From Pseudomonadota bacterium (GTDB lineage: Bacteria; Pseudomonadota; Alphaproteobacteria; Rhizobiales; Xanthobacteraceae): a DNA stretch of 20,572 nucleotides. Position 1 is the first letter of the stretch. Every line of letters begins with the position of its first letter. The stretch is from NCBI GenBank assembly GCA_023430245.1, contig JAEZBA010000069.1:1-20572 (forward strand), given 5' to 3'. The position numbers and the translations under genes were made by a program. A model generated the notes under the pieces. It saw only the letters and a list, made by a program, of their open reading frames with translations, had not been told where the DNA came from and ran no database searches. Shown one piece after another: positions 7,000-14,944 of the stretch.

Positions 7000-7184
7000 C
7001 GCCGCGGCCAGGTATCCGTGCGGCGCATCGCTGACATGCCGCGAGCCGCCGCTTTGCTAAGGGACGCGCCCGCGTCTTCTCGCATCTGCGAAGGGAGCCG
7101 AGGACTGCCAATCAGCCGACAGGCAATCTTGACGAACGTCGTCTGAAGGGACTGACGCTGCCGCCGGGGCAGAGCCGGAATCGA

Positions 7185-8537
7185 TCAGAGTGCCGGCAGA
7201 AAGGTTGCGATCTGTGGAAAGATGACGATCGCAACGATCACCGCGAACAATATGAACCAGTAGGGAAGGGCGCCGCGGAAAATCTCCGCCAGCGGGACAT
7301 TGGGCTCGGGGACGGCCGCCTTCACCGTAAAGACAAGGATGCCGAAGGGCGGCGTCAGCAGACCGGTCTCGATCGCCAGAATCCCGATGATCGCGAAGGC
7401 GAGCGGATCGATTCCCAGCGTGGCTGCAATCGGTGCAAAAATCGGCACGGTCAGCAGGATGATCGAAATCGAGTCGATCAGGCAGCCGAGCACGAACCAG
7501 ATCAGCAGCATGACAGCCAGGATGCCGGTCGGGCCGAGTCCGGTGCCGAGGAGGAATGTCTTGGCGGTTTCGGTGAAGCCGGTCATCGAGAGCACGCGGG
7601 AGTAAAGCTGCGCGCAGAACAGGAGCAGCAGCAGCGGTCCGGAGGTGCGCCCGACATTCAGAACCACCTGCCAGATTTCGCGCCAGGTGATGCCCTTGAT
7701 CAGCGCCAGGATCAGCGCGCCGACAGCGCCGACGCCGGCGCCCTCCGTCGGCGTGCAGAGCCCGAGCCAGATCGAGCCGAGCACGCCCGCGATCAGAGCG
7801 AGCACCAGACCGGTGCTGAACAATAGCGCTCCGAGCGGCCGGTCGTCCTCGTCGTCCGGCGAAGCGGCGACCGCCGCGCCGAGCGGTGCTGCGCGGACCG
7901 CGTTGCCTGCGCCGCCCACCAGGGCTGGATTGACCACCGCCGCGATCACGACATAGGCGCAGAAGCCGAACGCAAGCAGCAGCCCCGGAAGCACGCCGGC
8001 AAGGAACAGTTTGCCGATCGAAAGCTCGGTCAGCACACCCCAGACGATCATCAACACAGATGGCGGAATCAGCATGCCGAGGCAGGACGAGCCGGCGATG
8101 CAGCCAAGTGCGAATTGACGATTGTATCCGTAGCGGCGCATCTCCGGATAGGCGATGCGGGAGAAGGCGGCCGCGGCGGCGATACTGACGCCGGTGACGA
8201 AAGCGAAAATCGCATTGGCGATGATGGTCGCGACTGCAAGCCTGCCGGGCAGCCAGCGGCTGAGCCGGTGCGCAAGCGTGTAAAGATCGGTTGCAGCACC
8301 GCATTTGGCGAGGAAATCGCCCATCAGCATGAATAACGGGATCACCGCGAACACGTAATCGCGCAGCGCTTCATAGGCCGTGTTGGCGACGAAGGTCCGC
8401 ACCACTTCGATGTCGCCAAGCATCAGATAGATGCCGATCGCGGCGGTTACGCCAAGCGCGATCGCGATGTGGACACCGGCAAATACCAGTGCCAGCAACA
8501 CCACGATGACCAGGATCATTTCGCTGTGGCCGAACAT
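7185..8537 (-). CDS. dctM: TRAP transporter large permease subunit
   Basis: This 450-residue integral membrane protein is the ion-coupled transport subunit of a tripartite ATP-independent periplasmic (TRAP) transporter. It is almost entirely hydrophobic, with about a dozen helices. Family-typical stretches include VIPLFMLMGDFLAKCG near the start, the GCIAGSSCLGMLIPPSVLMI region, and CTPTEGAGVGAVGALILALI in the second half. The cytosolic loop after PALVGG carries an acidic insert (ASPDDEDDRP) that looks longer than usual. The gene starts 14 bp after dctQ, so the two membrane subunits are probably cotranscribed and function as a complex fed by the dctP product. The transported solute is not readable from this subunit. 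Confidence 0.93.
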   Translation of the reverse strand: MFGHSEMILVIVVLLALVFAGVHIAIALGVTAAIGIYLMLGDIEVVRTFVANTAYEALRDYVFAVIPLFMLMGDFLAKCGAATDLYTLAHRLSRWLPGRLAVATIIANAIFAFVTGVSIAAAAAFSRIAYPEMRRYGYNRQFALGCIAGSSCLGMLIPPSVLMIVWGVLTELSIGKLFLAGVLPGLLLAFGFCAYVVIAAVVNPALVGGAGNAVRAAPLGAAVAASPDDEDDRPLGALLFSTGLVLALIAGVLGSIWLGLCTPTEGAGVGAVGALILALIKGITWREIWQVVLNVGRTSGPLLLLLFCAQLYSRVLSMTGFTETAKTFLLGTGLGPTGILAVMLLIWFVLGCLIDSISIILLTVPIFAPIAATLGIDPLAFAIIGILAIETGLLTPPFGILVFTVKAAVPEPNVPLAEIFRGALPYWFILFAVIVAIVIFPQIATFLPAL

Positions 8538-8551
8538 CGCTCGTGTCCCGA

Positions 8552-9073
8552 TCAGTGCGCGGAAGGCTTTGGCGGCGGAGCGTTGTCGGGACGTATCAGG
8601 GCGAGAAAAGCGAGCAGCGCCTGGCCGAGATAGATCGCAACCACAAGCGCCGAACCCAGCATGACCACATAGCGCGCCGGCCAGACCGGCACGCGCAATG
8701 CGCCTTCACCCTCGAACTCGTTGCTGGTCCACGCATGCAAAGCAGGTTCGAAGCTGCCCCACACGATCAGCAGGAAAAAGCCGGCGCCGAGCAGGCCGGA
8801 GGCGAGATCGGCGAAAGCATAACCGCGCCGTCCGAATAGCGAGACGATCACGTCGGTGCGCAGCATGGCGCCGCTCTGGATGGCGTAGGCCGCGAGCAGA
8901 AAGCAGATGATCACGATCGACATGGAGACGATTTCCGGCGTCCCCTTCACCGGTGAGTTGAACGCGCCGCGCCCGATCACGTCGGCGACGACGAGAAAGC
9001 TCAGTAGAAAGATGATCGCGGCCGCAACTGCGAGCAGCGAATGGACGAGGCGGGTGACGAATTGTTCAAGCAT
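8552..9073 (-). CDS. dctQ: TRAP transporter small permease subunit
   Basis: This encodes a 173-residue membrane protein with four predicted helices: about residues 12-34, 45-66, 84-110 and 133-158. That is the usual topology of the DctQ subunit, which packs against DctM in the inner membrane and stabilises the transporter. GRGAFNSPVKGTPEIVSMS in the first loop resembles the family pattern around the first and second helices. GGGAGG-type SD sequence lies about eight bases before the ATG at 9073. The gene follows dctP after 126 bp that hold a strong hairpin, and precedes dctM by 14 bp. Its own SD and the hairpin suggest a lower expression level than dctP. Confidence 0.9.
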   Translation of the reverse strand: MLEQFVTRLVHSLLAVAAAIIFLLSFLVVADVIGRGAFNSPVKGTPEIVSMSIVIICFLLAAYAIQSGAMLRTDVIVSLFGRRGYAFADLASGLLGAGFFLLIVWGSFEPALHAWTSNEFEGEGALRVPVWPARYVVMLGSALVVAIYLGQALLAFLALIRPDNAPPPKPSAH

Positions 9074-9128
9074 TGTGCCTTGCCTCCCGGACGCTATCCA
9101 GAGGCTGACCTAGCCGTCGCCTGTTAGT

Positions 9129-9153
9129 GCTCGCTCGACGACGTCGAGCGAGC
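9129..9153 (-). promoter_or_regulatory. Perfect hairpin between dctP and dctQ
   Basis: An 11-bp perfect stem (GCTCGCTCGAC at 9129-9139, GTCGAGCGAGC at 9143-9153) closes a three-base loop. It lies in the 126-bp gap after the dctP stop and before dctQ. There is no run of T after it in the direction of transcription, so it is not a standard intrinsic terminator. Such structures after binding-protein genes commonly protect the upstream message from 3' exonucleases, giving more binding protein than permease. That role is inferred here. Confidence 0.6.
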
Positions 9154-9199
9154 TCCTCAGCGTAACGGCGACGGCGCATTGTATGCGTCGATCTGCGTC

Positions 9200-10270
9200 T
9201 CACTTCACGCTGTAGCGCACCGGCCATTTGTGCCCGTGTTTTTCGGCCGCAGCCAGCGTGGCTTCCAGAACCTGTGTCGCCGGTAGGCCCTGCGCGTCCA
9301 GTTCCTTGGCCTTCTCCTTCGGCCATGCCGCAAGCGACTTGGCCCAGTCGGCCTGCACGCTATCGGGCAGTTTGCGGACGTTGGTGCCCTTGGACTTCAG
9401 GTCTTCGAGCTGCTTCGGATAATTCGCCTGGTTTACGGTGCCGGTCATCGCCTCGTATTCCTTGCCGACTTCGAGGATGATGTCCTGGACTTCCTTCGGC
9501 AGCTTGTCGAAGCGCGCCTTGTTGATGGTCAGGCCGTGCCAGGTGATCGCGCCGAAGCCGATCTCGGTGTAGAATTTGCCGACCTCGAACAGCTTAAAGT
9601 TCACCCAGCCGGATGGGAACATGATCCATCCATTGTAGACGCCGGTCTGCATGGCCGTGTAGGCCTCCGGCAGCGACGACTGAACCGGTGTGGCACCGGC
9701 AAATTCCAGCCACTTCAGATTGAGGCCGGCACCCGCGAGCTTCTGACCCTTCAGGTCGGCAACGCTGTTCCATTCGAAATTGGTGCCGAGGTTGTAGCCG
9801 TTGTCGGCAATCAGCGCGATCAGCTTCTGCCTGTATTTGTCCTCGAACACCTTCGACATGAATGGCACCTGGTCATAGACCTCGCGCGCGATCTTCACGC
9901 TGGCGACCGGGTCCATCGTGCCGAACGGCAGCATCACCTGGAAAGCATGCAGCGGCAGATTGGACGGCTCAAAACAGAAGCAATAGCCGCCGATATCGAT
10001 AATGCCGGACTGCACACCTTCCAGCGTGTCGGCCACCTTCACCATGGCGCCGCCGTAACCCTCGACGAACTCGATCTTATGCTTTGTCCTCGCCGCCACC
10101 CGCTTGGTGACTTCGGGCACGAAGAAATTCTGCATCAGGTTGACGTAAGTGTTCACCGGCGGATGGCCGGACGCGATCCGCAGCCGGATCGTTTCCTGGG
10201 CTGATGCCGTACTCGCCGTCGTCACCAATGCGGCAACCGCAAGCGAGCCCACAAGACTTCGCAGGTTCAT
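9200..10270 (-). CDS. dctP: TRAP transporter substrate-binding protein
   Basis: This 356-residue periplasmic solute receptor feeds the DctQM permease. A signal peptide covers residues 1-24 (cut at ASA/QETIR), followed by the DctP fold: RLRIASGHPP first strand, GYGGAMVKVADTLEGVQSG (71-89) and the later SSLPEAYTAMQTGVYNGWI segment. The start at 10270 is fixed by GGGAGG at 10276-10281 and by the signal peptide; a longer frame to 10483 is non-coding shadow. In most family members an Arg follows LKG.K(I/L) and holds the ligand carboxylate. Here the motif reads LKGQKLAGAGLN (173-184), with no Arg at that place. A CFCF cysteine pair at 97-100 is also unusual. The gene follows the dehydratase after about 140 bp. 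The ligand may be a sugar acid, but the missing Arg argues for caution. Confidence 0.92.
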   Translation of the reverse strand: MNLRSLVGSLAVAALVTTASTASAQETIRLRIASGHPPVNTYVNLMQNFFVPEVTKRVAARTKHKIEFVEGYGGAMVKVADTLEGVQSGIIDIGGYCFCFEPSNLPLHAFQVMLPFGTMDPVASVKIAREVYDQVPFMSKVFEDKYRQKLIALIADNGYNLGTNFEWNSVADLKGQKLAGAGLNLKWLEFAGATPVQSSLPEAYTAMQTGVYNGWIMFPSGWVNFKLFEVGKFYTEIGFGAITWHGLTINKARFDKLPKEVQDIILEVGKEYEAMTGTVNQANYPKQLEDLKSKGTNVRKLPDSVQADWAKSLAAWPKEKAKELDAQGLPATQVLEATLAAAEKHGHKWPVRYSVK

Positions 10271-10350
10271 GTTTTCCTCCCGATGCCGCATATCGCGGCT
10301 TTGTTTTATTTTGTGCCGTAAGCATCGGCGGGAGGCGGGGGGCAAGTCAA
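10271..10350 (-). promoter_or_regulatory. dctP leader with competing hairpins over the ribosome binding site and a possible -35 box
   Basis: Two inverted repeats share bases next to the SD sequence GGGAGG (10276-10281). One is GCCGC/GCGGC (10285-10289 with 10295-10299, loop of five). The other pairs CCGATGC (10280-10286) with GCATCGG (10322-10328) and takes in two bases of the SD. They cannot form together, so the leader could switch between an open and a partly closed ribosome site. TTGACT on the minus strand (10345-10350) is a possible -35 element, but the -10 match is poor. Confidence 0.3.
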
Positions 10351-10409
10351 ACACTATCGACAGCGTGCGACGCTGACGATCGGGGCGCGTTTTCGCAGTC
10401 TGAAAGCCA

Positions 10410-12203
10410 CTAGTGGTTGTCGCGCGGAACGCTCTTTTGTGCCACGCGCTGATACCTGTCGGCGCCCCGGATGACTTGCCCATCCGCCATCTGCATCACG
10501 GTGGCGCGAAAGATTTCCTCCCACGGAGTCTGGCTCTTCGGAATCGGGACGCCTCCCGCCTGCTCCAGCGCGGCGCGGCGGCGTGCCAGCTCGGCCTCCG
10601 GGACCAGCATGTCGGCCGTGCCCTTATGCAAATCGATGCGCAGACGGTCACCGGTCGCGAGAAGGGCTAGGCCGCCGCCTGCAGCCGCTTCCGGTGAGGC
10701 ATTGAGGATCGAAGGCGAGCCGGAGGTTCCGGATTGACGGCCGTCGCCGATGCAGGGAAGCGCCTCGATGCCACATTTGATGAGTGCGGCCGGCGGTTGC
10801 ATGTTCACCACCTCGGCGGAGCCAGGATAGCCGATCGGTCCGACGCCGCGGATGACCAGGATGGTGCTTTCGTCGATTTCAAGCGACGGATCGTCGATCC
10901 GGGCGTGATAATCTTCCGGTCCGTCGAACACCACGGCGCGGCCTTCGAACGCGTCCGGGTCGTTCGGGTTCGAGAGATAGCGACTCCGGAAGTCGTCCGA
11001 AATGACGCTGGTCTTCATGATCGCGAAGTCGAACAGATTGCCGTGCAAAACGCGAAAGCCGGCATCGCGCTTCAAAGGTTGCCGGTAGGGACGGATTACA
11101 TCGGAATCCTGTGCCTTGGCGGTGCGAACGTTTTCGCCGATGGTCTTTCCGTTGATCGTCCGCGCATCGGCATGGATGCGTCCAGCCGATATCAACTCAT
11201 GCAGTACGGCGGGCAGGCCGCCGGCGCGATAGTACTCCTCGCCGAGATATTTGCCGGCCGGCTGCATGTCGAGGAGAAGCGGGACGTCGTATCCGATCCG
11301 CTCCCAATCATCGATCGGGAGTTCGACTCCGACATGGCGGGCGATTGCGTTGATGTGGATCGGTGCATTGGTCGAACCGCCAATGGCCGAGCAGGATACG
11401 ATCGCATTTTCGAATGCCTGGCGCGTCATGATGTCGGACGGCTTCAGGTCCTCATGCACGATCTCCACCGCGCGACGGCCGGTGTCATAGGCGATCTGTG
11501 CACGCTCGCGATAGGCCGCGGGAATCGCGGCGCAACCCGGCAGCGACATGCCAAGCGCCTCCGCGAGCGCATTCATCGTCGAAGCGGTGCCCATGGTGTT
11601 GCAATGCCCGATCGAAGGTGCGGCAGATGCGACGGACGCGAGGAATTCGCGATAGTCGATTTTTCCGGCCGCGAGATCCTTGCGCGCCTGCCAGATCACC
11701 GTGCCTGAGCCTGAGCGTTCGCCGTTGCGCCAGCCGTTTAACATCGGCCCGCCCGACAGCACGATGGCTGGGATGTTCACGGTTGCGACGGCCATGAGCG
11801 CGGCGGGCGTGGTCTTGTCGCATCCAGTCGTCAGTACCACGCCATCGAGCGGATAGCCGTAAAGTACCTCGACAAGGCCGAGATAGGCGAGGTTACGGTC
11901 GAGCGCGGCGGTCGGCCGACGGGCATTCTCGAAAATCGGATGCATCGGGAATTCAAAGGGTATGCCGCCAGCCTCGCGGATCCCTTCGCGCACGCGCTTC
12001 GCCAGTTCGAGATGATGCCGGTTGCAGGGTGAGAGGTCGTTGCCGGTCTGAGCGATGCCGATGATCGGTTTGCCGGCGGAAAGATCTTCAAGCGTCAGCC
12101 CGTAATTTAGATAGCGCTCGATATAAAGCGCGGTCATTCCAGGGTTGTCCGGATTGTCGAACCAGAGCTGCGAGCGCAATTTGCGTTTTGTAACGTCGGT
12201 CAT
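10410..12203 (-). CDS. IlvD/Edd family sugar-acid dehydratase, D-xylonate dehydratase-like
   Basis: This 597-residue iron-sulfur dehydratase converts an aldonic acid to its 2-keto-3-deoxy derivative. The three cluster cysteines are visible: C60 (DLSPCNRHH), C128 (TTGCDKTTP) and C201 (GHCNTMGTAST). The N-terminal WFDNPDNPGMTALYIERYL, the ENARRPTAALDRNLAYLGL block, the AVVFDGPEDYHARI region and the C-terminal DNH end closely resemble Caulobacter XylD (D-xylonate dehydratase) as I remember it. They are closer to XylD than to dihydroxy-acid dehydratase IlvD. The ATG at 12203 is preceded by GGAAGAGG; a TTG at 12224 would add seven residues. It is first in the minus-strand locus, 140 bp before dctP. 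D-xylonate, another pentonate or a tetronate are all possible substrates. The family is certain; the substrate is not. Confidence 0.88.
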   Translation of the reverse strand: MTDVTKRKLRSQLWFDNPDNPGMTALYIERYLNYGLTLEDLSAGKPIIGIAQTGNDLSPCNRHHLELAKRVREGIREAGGIPFEFPMHPIFENARRPTAALDRNLAYLGLVEVLYGYPLDGVVLTTGCDKTTPAALMAVATVNIPAIVLSGGPMLNGWRNGERSGSGTVIWQARKDLAAGKIDYREFLASVASAAPSIGHCNTMGTASTMNALAEALGMSLPGCAAIPAAYRERAQIAYDTGRRAVEIVHEDLKPSDIMTRQAFENAIVSCSAIGGSTNAPIHINAIARHVGVELPIDDWERIGYDVPLLLDMQPAGKYLGEEYYRAGGLPAVLHELISAGRIHADARTINGKTIGENVRTAKAQDSDVIRPYRQPLKRDAGFRVLHGNLFDFAIMKTSVISDDFRSRYLSNPNDPDAFEGRAVVFDGPEDYHARIDDPSLEIDESTILVIRGVGPIGYPGSAEVVNMQPPAALIKCGIEALPCIGDGRQSGTSGSPSILNASPEAAAGGGLALLATGDRLRIDLHKGTADMLVPEAELARRRAALEQAGGVPIPKSQTPWEEIFRATVMQMADGQVIRGADRYQRVAQKSVPRDNH

Positions 12204-12331
12204 CGCCTCTTCCGCGCAGGACAAACGAAGATAACGGGCTCGGGGCGGATCTGTTCCCTTCGAAGGTTGGTTTTGACGCGAACATCCGTAACGAGTCCGC
12301 CGAGAGGGATGCGAATGCTAGCGTCGAACCG

Positions 12332-13633
12332 CTAATCGTCGGACGGCTTGGTGATCGGCGTAAACAGCAGCTTGTCGATCCGCTTGCCATCCATGTCGAG
12401 AACTTCCACATGCCAGCCCGGAATTTCGAAGGTCTCGCCTTCGACCGGGATATGCGCCAGCCGTTCCAGGGCAAAGCCCGCCGCGGTGTGAAATTCGCCA
12501 CTGGAATCCGGCAGCTTGAGCTTGTCGATCAGATCGGATGCCGGCGCGCGTCCGTCGACCAGCCATGATCCGTCCGGTCGCTGTACGATGTTCTCCGGAT
12601 GTTGCTCGTGCTCGTCGCCGAGGTCGCCGGCGATACCTTCCAGTACGTCGTTCAGCGTCGCGATCCCGAGGAAGTCGCCATACTCGTCGACAATGAAGGC
12701 GATGTGGTAGGGGGAAACCTTGAAGGTTTCCAGCAGCCGCAGCACCGGCATGGTCTCTGGCACGAATGCAGGCTGGATCAACCGCTCCTCGACACTGATC
12801 CCGCGCCCGGAGATCAGATCGCCGACAAGGTCCTTTTTCTGGACGACCCCGAGTGGCCGTCCAAGATCGCCGTCGCGCGCCACGACGATGCGGGAATACG
12901 GACAATCGGCGATTTCGCGCTCGATGGTGTCCTGGGTGTCCGCGAGATCGATCCAGTAGACGTCCGGTCGCGGCACCATGACCGAGGCGACGGACGAATC
13001 GGCGAGCGCGAGCACACCGTGGATCATCTTCTCTTCGACCTCGTCGATCACGCCGGCTTCGGTGCCTTCGGCGATCGCAATTCTGACCTCCTCCTCGGTG
13101 ACCGCGTCGGCCTTCGTTTCCGGGATGCGAAGAAGCCTGAGCAGCAGTGCGGTTGACGTTTCCAGAAACCAGACCAGCGGGCGTGCGATCAGCACCAGGA
13201 TTTGCAGCGGGCCGGCAACGATTGCCGCGATGCGCTCCGGCTGCAGCAGCGCGATACGCTTCGGCACCAGTTCTCCGACCACCACTGAGAGTGCGGTGAT
13301 GGCAATGACCACAAGGATGAAAGCGACCTCCTCGCCGCGCGGCGCAAAGATCGGATATTCGTTCAGCACGGAGCCAAGCCGCGCGCCCAGCGTCGCGCCG
13401 CCATAGGCGCCGGACAGGATGCCGATCAGCGTGATGCCGACCTGGACCCCGGAGAGAAATCGTCCCGGATTTTCGGCGAGCGCAAGCGCGCGGGCGGCGC
13501 CCTTGTTGCCGGCTTCCGCCATCTGCTGGAGGCGGATGCGCCGCGAGGACACAATCGCCAGTTCCGCCATTGCAAAGAAGCCGTTGAGCAGGATCAGTCC
13601 GACGACGATGGCCAGTTCAAGCCAGACGGTCAT
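12332..13633 (-). CDS. CNNM/CorC-type transporter-associated protein (DUF21, CBS pair, CorC_HlyC domain)
   Basis: This 433-residue membrane protein has three parts. The DUF21/CNNM membrane region covers about residues 1-165, with helices near 5-25, 62-80, 103-122 and 135-160 and the family motif VVGELVPKRIAL at 118-129. A CBS-domain pair spans roughly 215-335 (VMVPRPDVYWIDL, ending in VDEYGDFLGIATLNDVLEGI). A C-terminal CorC_HlyC domain follows at about 350-425. Family members are linked to magnesium or cobalt efflux and sodium exchange; the old name hemolysin-like is misleading. CBS domains often sense adenosine nucleotides. Length and layout are normal. The start has only a weak SD. The gene is divergent from the aminotransferase gene, and its stop lies 128 bp from the dehydratase start, so it could read toward that operon. 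Confidence 0.9.
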   Translation of the reverse strand: MTVWLELAIVVGLILLNGFFAMAELAIVSSRRIRLQQMAEAGNKGAARALALAENPGRFLSGVQVGITLIGILSGAYGGATLGARLGSVLNEYPIFAPRGEEVAFILVVIAITALSVVVGELVPKRIALLQPERIAAIVAGPLQILVLIARPLVWFLETSTALLLRLLRIPETKADAVTEEEVRIAIAEGTEAGVIDEVEEKMIHGVLALADSSVASVMVPRPDVYWIDLADTQDTIEREIADCPYSRIVVARDGDLGRPLGVVQKKDLVGDLISGRGISVEERLIQPAFVPETMPVLRLLETFKVSPYHIAFIVDEYGDFLGIATLNDVLEGIAGDLGDEHEQHPENIVQRPDGSWLVDGRAPASDLIDKLKLPDSSGEFHTAAGFALERLAHIPVEGETFEIPGWHVEVLDMDGKRIDKLLFTPITKPSDD

Positions 13634-13692
13634 GGCAGGACTTTTCGCATAATCGCGGCGCTGGAGGCAATGAACGTTCTGGCGCCGGTGGG

Positions 13693-13721
13693 TTGACGCC
13701 CGGGAGAACGCAGTTTCTCAT
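13693..13721 (+). promoter_or_regulatory. Candidate housekeeping promoter of the aminotransferase gene
   Basis: TTGACG (13693-13698) and TCTCAT (13716-13721) are separated by 17 bp, matching the sigma-70 consensus at five of six and four of six positions. A transcript starting near 13728 would give a leader of about 30 nt before the ATG at 13759. This would rule out the earlier start codons at 13693, 13720 and 13723. Confidence 0.4.
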
Positions 13722-13758
13722 GATGGCGGAGCAGATAATCATCAATTTGAGGAATGCC

Positions 13759-14940
13759 ATGCTTCGGACCATCGCGGCCTTCGACCGGATCGGCGAGGAG
13801 AATGCCTTTGCCGTGCTGGCGCGCGCCAATACGCTGATCGCGCAGGGTCGCGATGTCATCAACCTTGGCATCGGCCAGCCGGATTTCCGGACCCCGGATT
13901 TCATCGTCGAAGCCGCGATCAAGGCATTGCGCGACGGTCATCACGGCTACACGCCGGCCACCGGCATTCCGCAATTGCGTGAGGCGGTGGCCGCCGGCCT
14001 GCACAAGCGTTATGCGGTGGAGGTGTCGCCGGATGAGGTCATGATCATGCCGGGCGGCAAGCCGACCATGTTCATGGCGATCATGATGTTCGGCGAGCCC
14101 GGCGTGGACATCCTGTATCCCGATCCAGGCTTTCCGATCTATCGCTCGATGATCGAGTTCACCGGCGCCAATCCGGTGCCGGTGCCAATTCGCGAGGAAA
14201 ACGGTTTCGCATTTTCGGCCGACGAAACGCTGAAGCTGATCACGCCGAAAACGCGGCTTCTGATCGTCAATTCACCGGCCAATCCGACCGGCGGCGTCAC
14301 CCCGAAATCCGAGATCGACAAGCTGGTAGCGGGGCTAGAACGCTTCCCCGATGTCGCCGTGATGTCGGACGAAATCTACGACCACATGGTCTATGACGGC
14401 GAGCAGCATGTCTGCCTGCTGTCCTATCCGTCGATCCGCGACCGGCTGATCCTGCTCAATGGATGGTCCAAAACCTACGCGATGACCGGCTGGCGGCTCG
14501 GCTATGCGGTCTGGCCGGGCAAGCTGTATGATTATGCACGCAAGCTTGCGGTCAACCTGCATTCCTGTGTGAACGCGTCGGCGCAATATGCGGGACTGGC
14601 CGCGCTGACCGGGCCTCAGGACGAAGTCACGAAGATGGTCGCGGAATTCGACCGCCGCCGCAAGGTCGTGGTCAATGGCCTGAACAAGCTTCCCGGAGTT
14701 TCATGCGCGACACCCAAGGGTGCGTTCTACGCTTTCCCGAACATCAAGCAGACCGGCTGGAAAGCGAAGGCGCTGGCCTCATCGCTGCTGGAAGATGCCG
14801 GCGTTGCGATTATCGGTGGCCCGGATTTCGGTATTCTCGGAGAGGGTTATGTTCGGCTATCGTATGCCAACTCAACCGAGAATATTCTCAAGGCCCTCGA
14901 TCGCATGGGCGAGTTTCTATCGACACGGAAAGCGGCGTAG
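13759..14940 (+). CDS. Pyridoxal phosphate-dependent class I/II aminotransferase
   Basis: This encodes a 393-residue fold-type I aminotransferase. Key residues are visible: N175 in NSPANPTGG, D204 and Y207 in SDEIYD, the PLP-binding K238 in NGWSKTYAMTGWRLGY with R246, and a C-terminal Arg in YVRLSYANS for the substrate carboxylate. It resembles the aspartate/aromatic aminotransferase group (subgroup I-gamma) common in alphaproteobacteria. The specific amino acid is uncertain. I chose the ATG at 13759 because GAGGA (13749-13753) stands five bases before it and a promoter-like pair overlaps the earlier start codons. Starts at 13720 or 13723 would add 13 or 12 residues. The MliC gene begins 4 bp after the stop, so the two are probably cotranscribed. 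Confidence 0.9.
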   Translation: MLRTIAAFDRIGEENAFAVLARANTLIAQGRDVINLGIGQPDFRTPDFIVEAAIKALRDGHHGYTPATGIPQLREAVAAGLHKRYAVEVSPDEVMIMPGGKPTMFMAIMMFGEPGVDILYPDPGFPIYRSMIEFTGANPVPVPIREENGFAFSADETLKLITPKTRLLIVNSPANPTGGVTPKSEIDKLVAGLERFPDVAVMSDEIYDHMVYDGEQHVCLLSYPSIRDRLILLNGWSKTYAMTGWRLGYAVWPGKLYDYARKLAVNLHSCVNASAQYAGLAALTGPQDEVTKMVAEFDRRRKVVVNGLNKLPGVSCATPKGAFYAFPNIKQTGWKAKALASSLLEDAGVAIIGGPDFGILGEGYVRLSYANSTENILKALDRMGEFLSTRKAA

Positions 14941-14944
14941 CGCA

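Noticed and set aside
10285..10313. GC hairpin followed by a T-rich run, readable as a plus-strand terminator
   Set aside because: No plus-strand gene leads into it. On the minus strand the run is of A before the hairpin, so it is better read as part of the dctP leader.
10734..11708. Open frame of 324 codons on the plus strand
   Set aside because: It is antisense to the dehydratase, whose cluster cysteines and full family sequence are intact.
10410..12203. Annotation as branched-chain dihydroxy-acid dehydratase (ilvD)
   Set aside because: The N-terminal and C-terminal segments match sugar-acid dehydratases of the XylD type, and the neighbours are transport and catabolic genes, not branched-chain amino acid biosynthesis genes.
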